Shown one piece after another: positions 40,939 through 50,657 of a stretch of 64,000 nt of DNA. The translations under genes and the position numbers were made by a program. Source of the stretch: Zygosaccharomyces rouxii (Eukaryota; Ascomycota; Saccharomycetes; Saccharomycetales; Saccharomycetaceae). The DNA lies in NCBI RefSeq assembly GCF_000026365.1, contig NC_012996.1, positions 1,798,001 through 1,862,000 on the forward strand, given 5' to 3'. The stretch's first letter is position 1; each line of letters begins with the position of its first letter. The notes under the pieces were generated by a model. It saw only the letters and a list, made by a program, of their open reading frames with translations, made no database searches and was not told where the DNA came from.

Positions 40939-42474
40939 TTATTTTCCTTTAAGCCTTTCCAATGCCTGTGGGAAACGCTTCTCGTGGCTTTGCCTACTCT
41001 CATCGGATCTCCAATTCAATTCATAAGCTGGGTGACTCTTGTCTAGGAAATTATCGCCAAATAGTTGTTCCCTAAAGGTTAGGATTCCACTTCTATTATG
41101 AGTGTCTGGATAATCTTCTCTTGCCAATCCACGTTCACGCAATACAGGAAATAAATCATTCACAATTTCCTCATAAGTCTGTGGCAAAACAGTATAGGCA
41201 AAATTAAATCCATCGATATCGGCTATATCGATCCACTTCTGAAAAATATCTGCAACTTCTTCTGGGGTCCCGATGGCAACAGATCCGTAACCACTGATCT
41301 TAATTTCATCAACAATTGCTTTTTTTGTCCATTTTTCCACTCTAGGGTAAGCAGTTTGCCATTTCTTTACGGCGGATGCAGTGGCTACATGATCAACATC
41401 AGTAAGTACTTCATCATCTGAAAAATTGTCAATATCAACACCAGTCCATCCTGAAAACATTGCCTTTGCATCTTCGTCACCACCGTAACTTTTATATTCC
41501 TCATATTTTCTTTCCGCATCTTCATGAGTTTTACCCAATATCACATTGATTAATGCAATAAATTTAATCTTTGATGGATCCCTGTTGTATTTCTCCTTGG
41601 CAATTCTTTTAATCTCTACCACTGAACCAACGGATGCTTCCGGTGTCAAAGATCCAAGAAATACGATTTCTGCATTTCTCGAAGCAAGCTCTTTACCTCT
41701 AGTGGAAGTCCCAGCTTGGATGATCACAGGAATCTTTTGGGGACCTGGTTGGGTAAATGCTGGTCCAGGAACCTTAAAATGCGGACCTTCATGGTTAATG
41801 TGTCTTAAACCATTAGGATCCGTAAAGATCCCCCTCTCCCTATCCAACTTCACAGCGCCATCTTGCCAAGAGCTAAGAAACAATTTATAAACAACGTCAA
41901 CGTACTCTTCGGCCTTCTCATAACGCTCCTTGTTACCTGGTAACAATTCACCGTTTAGCAAATTCCTTGCTGCACTGTCCAAATAAGAAGTAACGATGTT
42001 CCAACCGACTCTACCATTACTTAATAAGTCAAGCGTACCCAACCTTCTTGCCAGATGATAAGGCTCTTCACTAATGGTTGACATAGTTACACCAAAAGAA
42101 AGATTTTTCGTGACAGCCGCCATCAATGGTATAAAATAAGTTGGATCTGATACGGGGAATTGAGTGCCAGCTTTAGCTACAGGTCCTTCATTTTGTGGGC
42201 CTTTATAAACGTCATATGGACCTAAGACGTCGGCAAAGAAAACTGCATTAAATTTACCTTTTTCCAAGATGCGTGCTAATTCAAACCAATACTCTGGATT
42301 ACTGTACAATTGGGTAGATTTGTCATTTGGATGTTTCCATATACCCATGGACTGACAACCGGCAGAACCCATAAGGAAAGCATTGAATATCAATTCTTTC
42401 TTCTTATGGTCCGTCTTGGTTTTCTTTGATTCGGATGATTCATTGCTAGAAAATTGTCTCTTGGCGGCACACAT
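40939..42474 (-). CDS. FMN-dependent monooxygenase of the NtaA/SnaA/DszA (luciferase-like) family
   Basis: 511 residues from the first ATG at 42474. A short basic, serine-rich N-terminal tail (about 30 residues) precedes the family core: NAFLMGSAG, WKHPNDKS, FFADVLGPYDVYKG, then the long segment with SEEPYHLARRLGTLDLLSNGRVGWNIVTSY, VIIQAGTSTRGKELASRNAE and IAIGTPEEVADIFQKWID. Bacterial relatives (nitrilotriacetate, pristinamycin or dibenzothiophene-sulfone monooxygenases) use reduced flavin from a partner reductase. The substrate here is unknown. S. cerevisiae has no member that I know of. The gene may have come from bacteria or filamentous fungi, but codon use shows nothing striking. Confidence 0.85.
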   Translation of the reverse strand: MCAAKRQFSSNESSESKKTKTDHKKKELIFNAFLMGSAGCQSMGIWKHPNDKSTQLYSNPEYWFELARILEKGKFNAVFFADVLGPYDVYKGPQNEGPVAKAGTQFPVSDPTYFIPLMAAVTKNLSFGVTMSTISEEPYHLARRLGTLDLLSNGRVGWNIVTSYLDSAARNLLNGELLPGNKERYEKAEEYVDVVYKLFLSSWQDGAVKLDRERGIFTDPNGLRHINHEGPHFKVPGPAFTQPGPQKIPVIIQAGTSTRGKELASRNAEIVFLGSLTPEASVGSVVEIKRIAKEKYNRDPSKIKFIALINVILGKTHEDAERKYEEYKSYGGDEDAKAMFSGWTGVDIDNFSDDEVLTDVDHVATASAVKKWQTAYPRVEKWTKKAIVDEIKISGYGSVAIGTPEEVADIFQKWIDIADIDGFNFAYTVLPQTYEEIVNDLFPVLRERGLAREDYPDTHNRSGILTFREQLFGDNFLDKSHPAYELNWRSDESRQSHEKRFPQALERLKGK

Positions 42475-43235
42475 ACTGAACTGTACCCTTGGGGACAAGT
42501 AACCGTGAGACTAGATGAACAACATCACCTGCTGCTAGCTGTTTAAATACTCCACAATTTAGAGGGTTATAATTTACCACAGTCTAGTATAGATGGAAAA
42601 GCATATATATGGGAATGCACAAAATATTATAGGTTGAACTTTCCTTTATTCTCGTTAGAAATATGGGTCATAGTGTCTCAAGCCACCACATCACGGGGTA
42701 CCATCTTCTAACCTCCACACTGCCTCTTTATTAAGAGAATTGATCTGCTGGCTTCTTACTAGAGCTACTATCAGCATCTTTTTCTATACTACGAGAACAA
42801 ATCAACAATGGAAACTATCGGTGTATTTCTGCCTTCACTGTAATTTGTTATCACGTGACCTAAAGCAAGCGGCTAATGCATGGAACTTACCCCTCCTCAT
42901 GTTCTCGAAGATGAAGCGTAAATGGAAGCCATGGAATACAACATATGGAATATTACTAAGGGCTTTCTAAGTTTCTGCTAATTCGCTTGCTATTGAGGGG
43001 AGATTTAATGGATATTGTTGAAACAACAGTCAGAAATTGGAGCTAAAATGGTGTCGAAAACTCCGAGTAACTTGGTTAATCTGGGGCACTGACGACTAGG
43101 GAAATATGGATTTGTTCCAGAAGTTAACGATGTTCGAAAACAGAAGAAGTTTCTTTAATACCACTTTGGCAACACTCTTATCTAATGCTCAGTTGAAACT
43201 AAATCAATCTCTAATGAGGATACAGGACAGTAGTA
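42475..43235. other. Promoter of the FMN monooxygenase gene and gene-free spacer
   Basis: 760 bases with no convincing frame; a 76-codon open stretch at 42740-42970 has no recognisable content. CACGTG-containing ATCACGTGAC at 42851-42860 is a possible Cbf1 site. Confidence 0.45.
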
Positions 43236-43510
43236 ATGGTAATTCTAGATGAATTGGATATTGAGATTTTAGTTACAGACATAAGCGGACATGCCGCCAA
43301 GCATGTCATCGATATGTTACTAGGAGAAGAATACAAAGTAATTGGCACCACCAGGTGTGAAAATGATCGAAAAAAATGGATTCTAAATCCAACGATTCCA
43401 GAAACTAGAGTGTAGAACGAGTTGATGCTTTACCGGTTTTTACTAACGAACCGATTTATCATACTGCAGTATATATCTTAAAAAGCAGTGAGGCTGTGAT
43501 TATTTCCTGA
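43236..43510 (+). pseudogene. Broken GRE2-like reductase fragment
   Basis: The first 59 codons (ATG 43236 to TAG 43413) read as the N-terminal nucleotide-binding unit of the Gre2 aldehyde-reductase family: EILVTDISGHAAKHVIDMLL parallels VLVTGANGFIAQHIVHALL, and EYKVIGTTRCENDRKKW parallels the VIGTTRTEDKAKRL turn of the intact gene at 54328. The glycine motif is degraded (TDISGHAA instead of TGANGFIA). After the stop, a further stretch to 43510 has IYHTAVYI where the intact enzyme has VLHTAAT. No C-terminal part remains. It is a relic of a second copy. Confidence 0.6.
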
Positions 43511-43627
43511 TGCTATGAAGAAATCGGAAGCTTTTCGAGAACTGAGAGCTGCTAAATATTTGGAAATTGCAAGTTATTTGGAATACATTTGCACAAGTGT
43601 CGTCAATAGCTCTAAACCTCAAAGAGT

Positions 43628-45301
43628 TTACCCGTAGAGTCCCTCATTGTAAATTTCCAGTGCCCTTTGTCTGCTTGACTTAGAATCGGTGATTGGATTT
43701 GGATAGCTCTCCACTTCTTGAATAGAGCTGTGGACATTTTTCGAATTCTTCAATTCAGGCACCCATTTCTTGATAAATTCTCCATTTGGATCAAACGCCC
43801 TACTTTGTCGTTCCATGTTGAAAACTCTAAAATAAGGTTGAGCATCGGCTCCGGTACTGGATACGAAACCCCAACCGCCAACATTAGAAGCCAGATCACA
43901 ATCAATTAAATGCTTACGGAACCATTTCTCCCCCCATCGCCAATCGATGAGTAAATTTTTTGAAAGAAATGAAGCTGTTATCATTCTCGCCCTATTGTTG
44001 ATGTACCCATCCTGTGAAAGTTTACGCATTATCGCATCAACTATGGGAAAACCTGTCTTGCCCAAACACCATTTTTGGAAATTAGAAAAATTGTTATCCC
44101 ACTTAATCTCTAAGGAAGAAAGATTAAATGGAATATCCATTGAGAGATAGGGCCAAAAACAAATTACGTCCTTGTAAAAATCTCTCCATGCTACTTCTCT
44201 GATAAATTGTTCCACTGGTGTCATGTCTTTGGGACTTTTGCCAACTAATCTTGACCCCACCAATCTGAATGCTTCATTGACAACACATCTTGCACTTAAA
44301 ATTCCTAACGCAAGATAAGGACTTAAATGTGACGAAGCCTCTGTGAGTAAAGTGTCCTTGTCTAGGTAGTTGCCTACATTTTTTTGAAGAAAAGTAGTTA
44401 ACCTTGACCAAGCAGCATCTTCAGATGCATCAGGAATGGTTGTAGAAGAGAGGAATTGCGAAGGCAGATAGTAACTAAATTCCTTATGCACAAATTCTTC
44501 ATCATCGTTGTATATTCGTTTCTCTAGGACTAGCGGTTCTATCAAATTGGTCGATGATTTACCATCCATTACACGTAAACACCATTTCTTGTACCATGGA
44601 GAAAAAACCGTATATGGAGAATCTTGATTTGTTTTCAAAACGCCTGGCTCCACAATGCAGGTATCGTGGAAAACATTGAATTGAAACTTTTCATCACTAA
44701 CAGCAAACACCCTAATGTCCCTGTACAACTCATCTGCCAAATACTCTGCATTAGCGGTAAGGTAAATAGCACCATTAGAGATCTTCAGACATTGATCTCT
44801 AAGCCAAATGACAAACTGCATTGAATTCGATAACTTTGGTTCTCCGGAATCGAATACTAAAGTGTATAACGGAATACCCAGTTCTGATAGTTTACCATGT
44901 AAAGACTTTAACGATTGATACATAAGTGTCAGTTTAGGATTACTATCCAAATGAGCAATCCAATCGTTCTGGTTAATTGTAAAAATTGTCAATATCCTGG
45001 CCCCCAATCTTTGGGATTCTTCAACGGCTGTGTAGAAGCCCGTATTATCGTGAATCCGGAGATCATTCCTAAACCAATGTATAACCGTCTTGACGTTTTC
45101 ACCAGGTCTATTTTGCTTGGATAACAAACCCTGTAGCTCATCGTATGGTCTCTTTCTTTTTCCATTATTAAATTCAAGAGCTCCTTTAGCGTCTATAGCG
45201 TGCGGATAATACAACGGGTTAGGTCTTAAGTATTGATCCCAGTCATAGCTTCCCCTTTTTGACTGTAACTGCTCTAAATCATGGGTAGATTGTCTTTTCA
45301 T
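43628..45301 (-). CDS. PHR1: CPD photolyase (class I)
   Basis: 557 residues (S. cerevisiae Phr1: 565). The DNA photolyase N-terminal domain starts at VIHWFRNDLRIHDN (about 72) and holds the antenna cofactor. The C-terminal FAD-binding domain (about 280-545) has WRDFYKDVICFWPY, GFPIVDAIMRKLSQDGYINNRARM, GGWGFVSSTGADAQPYFRVFN and FDPNGEFIKKWVPEL. It repairs cyclobutane pyrimidine dimers with blue light in nucleus and mitochondria. In S. cerevisiae PHR1 is near a telomere (right arm of chromosome XV), fitting the accessory character of this part of the window. It diverges from the SDR gene with 242 bases between. Confidence 0.95.
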   Translation of the reverse strand: MKRQSTHDLEQLQSKRGSYDWDQYLRPNPLYYPHAIDAKGALEFNNGKRKRPYDELQGLLSKQNRPGENVKTVIHWFRNDLRIHDNTGFYTAVEESQRLGARILTIFTINQNDWIAHLDSNPKLTLMYQSLKSLHGKLSELGIPLYTLVFDSGEPKLSNSMQFVIWLRDQCLKISNGAIYLTANAEYLADELYRDIRVFAVSDEKFQFNVFHDTCIVEPGVLKTNQDSPYTVFSPWYKKWCLRVMDGKSSTNLIEPLVLEKRIYNDDEEFVHKEFSYYLPSQFLSSTTIPDASEDAAWSRLTTFLQKNVGNYLDKDTLLTEASSHLSPYLALGILSARCVVNEAFRLVGSRLVGKSPKDMTPVEQFIREVAWRDFYKDVICFWPYLSMDIPFNLSSLEIKWDNNFSNFQKWCLGKTGFPIVDAIMRKLSQDGYINNRARMITASFLSKNLLIDWRWGEKWFRKHLIDCDLASNVGGWGFVSSTGADAQPYFRVFNMERQSRAFDPNGEFIKKWVPELKNSKNVHSSIQEVESYPNPITDSKSSRQRALEIYNEGLYG

Positions 45302-45543
45302 GATGCCTTGACTGTTCTTAATACTGCTAATGGGCCACGATCGTCTTTGAGTTCTCGAGCCTCCTTTTTTCCCACATTTATCACATTTCTTTTTTCGTTC
45401 CTTTTTATTAATGCGGGGGTGTGGGGGAGAACCTGAAGCATATAAATATGTATGTACCTCAGAATAACAATGAATATATTTCTACTTCCTACAAAGTATT
45501 TGTTGTAAGGGTTACATCTCGTGTGTGGTATATCGATTGATCA

Positions 45544-46422
45544 ATGACATTTCAAAGTCTTATAAGAGGTCCAACTGAAGATAAGGAGATTCCACAACGT
45601 CCCCCTAAGGAGCAGTATGCGCAAGCAAAAAGCTTCCTAGATTTGTTCTCACAAAAGAACAAGTTGGTCGTCGTTACAGGTGCTTCAGGTGCTATTGGAG
45701 GTGCTATCTGTGATGGATTTGCATCTTCAGGTGCGGATCTTTGTCTTTTAGACTACAAATATGATCCTAAATTTGCTACTGATCTAGAGGCAACGTACGG
45801 AATTTCAGCTAGAGCATATCAAGTTGATATCACAAAGGCGGAGGATGTTAAAAATTGTATCGAAACCATCAAGTCTGATTTCCCCAACCGTGATATCGAT
45901 ACTTTTATCGCAAATGCTGGTGTCGCATGGACTAACGGTTCCATTTTAAACGAGGATGCAACCTCAGAAGCCTGGAAAAAAGTGATGGATGTTAATGTAC
46001 AAGGAACATATCATTGCTGCAAATACGTGGCAGAAGTCTTCAAATCTCAATGTCATGGTTCTCTAATCCTTACTGCCTCAATGTCAAGCCACATTTCTAA
46101 CGTTCCTAACTATCAGACATGTTACAATGCTTCCAAGGCAGCTGTTAGACACATGGCCAAGGGATTTGCAGTTGAATTTGCCCATTTAACGGAGCCTGCT
46201 GGTAAGATCCGTTGTAATTCAGTCTCACCAGGTTATACAGATACGATTCTCAGTGCATTCGTTCCTGAAGAGCAACGGGCCCAATGGTGGGGATTAACAC
46301 CGCTAGGACGTGAGGCGCTACCTCAAGAATTGGTTGGTGCCTATTTGTATTTGGCTTCCGACGCTGCCAGTTTTACGAATGGTACCGATATCCTTGTTGA
46401 TGGTGGATATACATGCGTTTAA
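45544..46422 (+). CDS. Short-chain dehydrogenase/reductase, sorbose reductase-like
   Basis: 292 residues, classical SDR. NAD(P) site TGASGAIGG (45-53), NAG motif (124-126), catalytic Ser181, Tyr194 and Lys198 in TCYNASKAA, and a C-terminal NGTDILVDGGYTCV. The N-terminal extension of about 40 residues and overall pattern resemble Candida Sou1/Sou2 (NADPH-dependent L-sorbose reductase) and related xylulose or mannitol reductases. The exact sugar substrate cannot be told. S. cerevisiae lacks a close syntenic equivalent. Confidence 0.85.
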   Translation: MTFQSLIRGPTEDKEIPQRPPKEQYAQAKSFLDLFSQKNKLVVVTGASGAIGGAICDGFASSGADLCLLDYKYDPKFATDLEATYGISARAYQVDITKAEDVKNCIETIKSDFPNRDIDTFIANAGVAWTNGSILNEDATSEAWKKVMDVNVQGTYHCCKYVAEVFKSQCHGSLILTASMSSHISNVPNYQTCYNASKAAVRHMAKGFAVEFAHLTEPAGKIRCNSVSPGYTDTILSAFVPEEQRAQWWGLTPLGREALPQELVGAYLYLASDAASFTNGTDILVDGGYTCV

Positions 46423-47389
46423 AGTCTATGTACGTAATAGTAGTATCTGCTTCATAAAAACCGATAACTGCGAGTAGATCAGGTAAGTATACGCAACGCC
46501 TTCATTGGGAGAATGGTTAACCTTCCGACTGCCACTCGAGGACAAAACTCCGATAAGTAGAAAAAAGAAAAAGGTCAGGATCGAGAGATTGACGACGTAA
46601 TAATTAAACAAAAACAGAAAAAATCATGATTGTTCTGTTTCCTTTTCCCTTGATACATTTATCGGCTTTACAATAGTATCAGGTGAGCTATCGAACGAGC
46701 TTAATGTTTTGACAATAGGACGAAACGTATTCGAGAAAAGCTTCGTTTGGCGAGAATGAAGAAAGAATTATACGATTCCACAACCGCGACATACACAATG
46801 AAATCGGACCCGTGATAAACACCACAAATCCGATTGACAATGTGGTACGTCCCTATATACGAAATGTTTATCTTTTTTGTTTCTTTTTTCTCTTTTGAGC
46901 GTCTCCGGTAAATCCGAGAGGACAAATTATGTAATATCGAGGAATCTAATTGGGCGAAACGTGCGATGGAACCAACGGTTCCAGGTTTTCGATGTTGAGA
47001 AATTCTCGTTTGTCTACAGCCATCGTTACTGTACGAAGTTTTCTCCCAACATCATAGTGGGATCGGCTGAAAAAAGCAAAATGCAAACGATTACTATGAC
47101 CGCATTGCTAACGATGTTGATAATGAGGATAGAGCTATTTTCTCCTAATGTACCAAGACAAAAAGTGTCGTGATTTCGTTTGTTCGAAAAAAAGAACTTT
47201 TGACTTTGAGATCTATTGTTATGCTTTCAAGAGTCGAGAAGAGCAGTTGAACTTACTAATTCGTAAAGGCCATCAGAACGAGGAATAAAGATATAAACAT
47301 GTCGAGAAAAATATGCTTAGTAGATCATTTTTCTCGTCCCTTTCTCCTCGGAGTTTCAGAAAAAAAGAAACCAAGTTTACCGAGCCAAG
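46423..47389. other. Long promoter region of the catalase gene
   Basis: 967 bases. Open stretches on both strands are short and unconvincing. Several TTTTTTCT/AAAAAAGAA runs occur. TTACTAA at 47253-47259, 137 bases upstream of the catalase start, is an exact Yap1 response element, which fits an oxidative-stress gene. Confidence 0.55.
47253..47259. promoter_or_regulatory. Yap1 site (YRE) upstream of the catalase gene
   Basis: Exact TTACTAA core. Yap1 activates antioxidant genes through TTACTAA/TTAGTAA. One site alone in an A/T-rich promoter is only moderate evidence. Confidence 0.5.
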
Positions 47390-49186
47390 ATGCGGTTGAC
47401 TACTACCGCTACTAGTTCAATTGCGTGTGTTTCTTATTTATTAGCGACTGTGCAAGCAGCTTCGCTTTACAATTTAACTGGTATTTTGAACATTACCCAA
47501 ACTGTTCAAGGTCTAGCTAATTACTTCTCCTTCAACTATTCAAATGGTGATCCTGCAGTTTACGCTCTTTCCAACGGTGCCCCATACCCATACCATCCAT
47601 ACGGCGCCCAACAAGCTGGTCCAGGTGGTCCACTTTTGTTACAGGATTTCAATTTGATGGATTCCATCAGCCACTTCGACAGAGAAAGAATTCCAGAAAG
47701 AGTTGTCCACGCCAAGGGTGGTGGTGCTCACGGTTACTTCGAATTGACCGATTCTCTATCTGATATCGGTTTTGCAAGAATTTTCCAAGATCCAGGTTAC
47801 ACCTGTCCAATTACTGTTAGATTCTCTACCGTCGGTGGTGAAAGTGCAAGTCCAGACACCATGAGAGATCCTCGTGGTTTCTCTATCAAGTTGAAGACTG
47901 ATGTTGGTAACGTGGACTGGGTTTTCTTGAACTCACCAGTGTTTTTCATCAGAGATCCAAATAAATTCCCACATTTCATCCACTCCCAAAAGAGAGACCC
48001 AAGCACCCATTTGAACCAATGGTTGGACTCTACTAGAACCTGGGATTACTACGTCCACAACCCTGAAGTGTTGCACCAACTTACTTACATGTTTGGTGAC
48101 AGAGGTTGTCCAAAATCATGGGCTTTGATGAACGGGTACTCCGGTCACACTTACAAGATGATCAACGCCCAAGGTAACCTCACTTACGTTCAATTCCATC
48201 TACATTCTGAACAAGGTGTTGAGGGTTTCACTGATGAAGAAGCTACTGAATTGTGGGCTAAGTCCGATTACAACACCGCTGAATTTTATGAAAGATTGGC
48301 CAATGGTAAGCCAGCTGCCTGGACTGTTTACGTGCAAACCATGACTCCAGAACAAGCTGAAAACTTCACTTACTCAATCAACGATTTGACTAAGGTCTGG
48401 CCACACAAAGAATTCCCATTGAGAAAATTCGGTCGTATTGTTTTGAACCAAAACCCTGACAACTACTTCGCTGAGGTCGAACAACTTGCTGTTGCTCCAT
48501 CTCACTTGATCCCAGGTATTGAAGCCTCCAACGATCCAGTCCTACAATCAAGATTGTACTCTTACCCAGATACCCACAGACACAGATTGGGTCCTAACTA
48601 CCAACAATTACCAGTCAACCGTCCACGTACTTTTGAAAATGGATCCGGTTGCCCATTCTTAGCTGGTAACTTCCAGAGAGATGGTGCTATGGCCATTGAC
48701 AACCAAAGAGATAGACCAAACTACTTGAGTTACTTCTCTCCAATGAACGCTATCGGTGGTGATGCTTCAAACTACAGCCACGGTATTCCACCAATCGAAC
48801 GCGCAAAATACGCTGGTGTTGTTACTAACACTTCCGAAGCTATGTGGGAATCTGTTCAAGAAGAACGTTTGAAGAGAGCTCACGAAGAGAAGATCTGGAT
48901 GAACTCTTACTACTGGGTTTCTGGTTTCGGTGAAAAGGATGTCGAACAACCAAGAAAGCTTTACCAAAATGTCTATAACGAAACTCAAAAAGAGATGTTG
49001 GTTACTGCTATTGTTAACCACGCAAGCAAGGTTAAGGACTGTAAGACCAAGAACTGGGTCCCAACTCTATGGGGTTTGGTTGACAAGGAATTGGGTCAAA
49101 AGGTTGCTAACGGTCTAAAGGTTAACTACACCTACACTCCAGTTGAACAATACGCCAAATTAGTTGGTGAGGCAGCTGCCTACTAA
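47390..49186 (+). CDS. Catalase with signal peptide, probably secreted or cell-wall
   Basis: 598 residues. Core catalase features are intact: distal His107 in FDRERIPERVVHAKG, Asn181 in LNSPVFFIRDP, proximal haem Tyr392 in RLYSYPDTHRHRLGPN, and the NADPH/haem core in between. Unlike Cta1 (peroxisome, C-terminal SKF) and Ctt1 (cytosol), it starts with a hydrophobic signal-like segment MRLTTTATSSIACVSYLLATVQAAS and ends EAAAY, with no peroxisomal signal. Ten N-X-S/T sequons are present (N28, N34, N49, N263, N325, N417, N461, N480, N530, N579). I infer entry into the secretory pathway and breakdown of external peroxide. Codon use is strongly biased, so it is probably highly expressed. Confidence 0.9.
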   Translation: MRLTTTATSSIACVSYLLATVQAASLYNLTGILNITQTVQGLANYFSFNYSNGDPAVYALSNGAPYPYHPYGAQQAGPGGPLLLQDFNLMDSISHFDRERIPERVVHAKGGGAHGYFELTDSLSDIGFARIFQDPGYTCPITVRFSTVGGESASPDTMRDPRGFSIKLKTDVGNVDWVFLNSPVFFIRDPNKFPHFIHSQKRDPSTHLNQWLDSTRTWDYYVHNPEVLHQLTYMFGDRGCPKSWALMNGYSGHTYKMINAQGNLTYVQFHLHSEQGVEGFTDEEATELWAKSDYNTAEFYERLANGKPAAWTVYVQTMTPEQAENFTYSINDLTKVWPHKEFPLRKFGRIVLNQNPDNYFAEVEQLAVAPSHLIPGIEASNDPVLQSRLYSYPDTHRHRLGPNYQQLPVNRPRTFENGSGCPFLAGNFQRDGAMAIDNQRDRPNYLSYFSPMNAIGGDASNYSHGIPPIERAKYAGVVTNTSEAMWESVQEERLKRAHEEKIWMNSYYWVSGFGEKDVEQPRKLYQNVYNETQKEMLVTAIVNHASKVKDCKTKNWVPTLWGLVDKELGQKVANGLKVNYTYTPVEQYAKLVGEAAAY

Positions 49187-50657
49187 GAAGATCGTTTCTC
49201 CCTGAGCAATCTTAAATATGTATTTTTTTTATAATGTTATTTAATTTTTCTAACGAAGTAAGAGAAAATGGTACTCTTAGTATCTTATTACTTTATTAAT
49301 GCTACCTATCTAGTAGAGCTTTTAGAAGGTCGGCGGTTATCATGGTGACCAATACCGTTCCTGTATTATTTTGCCAAGAAACGTGGGGCTGATTATAATA
49401 AACAACCCCTTGGCACCCTTAGTCTATCCTCAGCCGCGGGACTCCCTTGCCGTATTCTCAGTAAATCAAAAGTATTTAAAGCAGGTGAAAAAAAGATAAA
49501 GAGAAGGAATGCTATGCGATGAAGGTTGTTAGGATAATACGTGAAACCGTAAGCGCTTATGAACCACATCCTACGTGGAAAAAGAAAAAATTATACTGTC
49601 CGAACACCTGCACCTGCGGACGCAGATACACCTTGTCCGGGGTAAGTAAATACGATAGAAAAATATACGTTGTCCGAAAACCTGCGATCTCAAACGACAC
49701 CTGCAGTCCGATTGGGGATCGTAGGTTTCTGTGAGAAAGTATACGAAGAAATCTCTCAGCAAACCAGTTTGTCACCTTGTGGTAGGATTTAAGACCTACA
49801 ACGGAGATAAAATCTGCTCGGAATTAATGTTCCGAATTCGGTTCGAGATAGCAGCACCAAATTGCACCTAAAAAATACGGTACCCGAAAAAAAAATTAAG
49901 TATGTGTTCTGCTCTGCTTGGTGCATGGTTTTAGGTTCAGGGCCTTGAGCAGAGCTTTAAAAGTGATGGCGGCTATATTTTGCCGAAGCGCTGTTATCTT
50001 CTGTACCCCAGAATTCAGTAGATAGCTTCCAACAATGTGGGAAAGGGAAAAATAACACCCTGAAATACATGTTCATATCCACCCAAGAAAAATGTTATTG
50101 CCTACTCTTCCATTGTTAAGACCGCTCACCGAAAGTGTGTTACCGAGGGTGATTTACCTGTGCTCGGTTCAACACTAATAATGAGTATCGTAATCTGCAC
50201 CATTTTATGCTTCTACCACTAGCGCCTCATATGCCTATTAGTACTCTTTTGTTGCGTCAGTATCAGGGTTGAGAAGAAACTACACCCCAATTTCCTCCAA
50301 ACAGAGGGTCTGCATTATCCCAATAAGACAAAGCGATGCCGGTGCCGTCCATCAATTACCCCGCGAGAAAAAGTTTTCTCAAAAAAAACAACACCCCGTA
50401 TCTCTTTTCAACGCTGAACAACTGAGGAATTTGGGGAAAACTCCAGGGTGCAGTTGTGCGGTCGAACAAACAAGGTAGTACGAACCCGAAGTTACTAGGT
50501 TGTAGAGATCTCAGAAACCGAACTTGTTAATCGAGAAAGTCCCGTATAATAGAAGAGAAGATGACGAGTTCAAAGCGATGTTATTCCGTTCTAGAGAGCT
50601 TGTCTTCAGAAGTTCGAACTAAGCCAAACAGTAAATAGGAAGAATAGGCTTTAACAA
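49187..50657. other. Gene-poor region between catalase and OPT transporter
   Basis: 1.47 kb. Short overlapping frames on both strands near 49519-49775 have no recognisable content. A 15-base motif TGTCCGAAxACCTGC occurs twice, at 49597-49611 and 49671-49685, with further TGTCCG at 49634. The remainder is the OPT gene promoter. Confidence 0.5.

Noticed and set aside
49519..49775. Short frames on both strands after the catalase gene
   Set aside because: They arise from the repeated TGTCCG/CCTGC motif, overlap each other, and have no known content.
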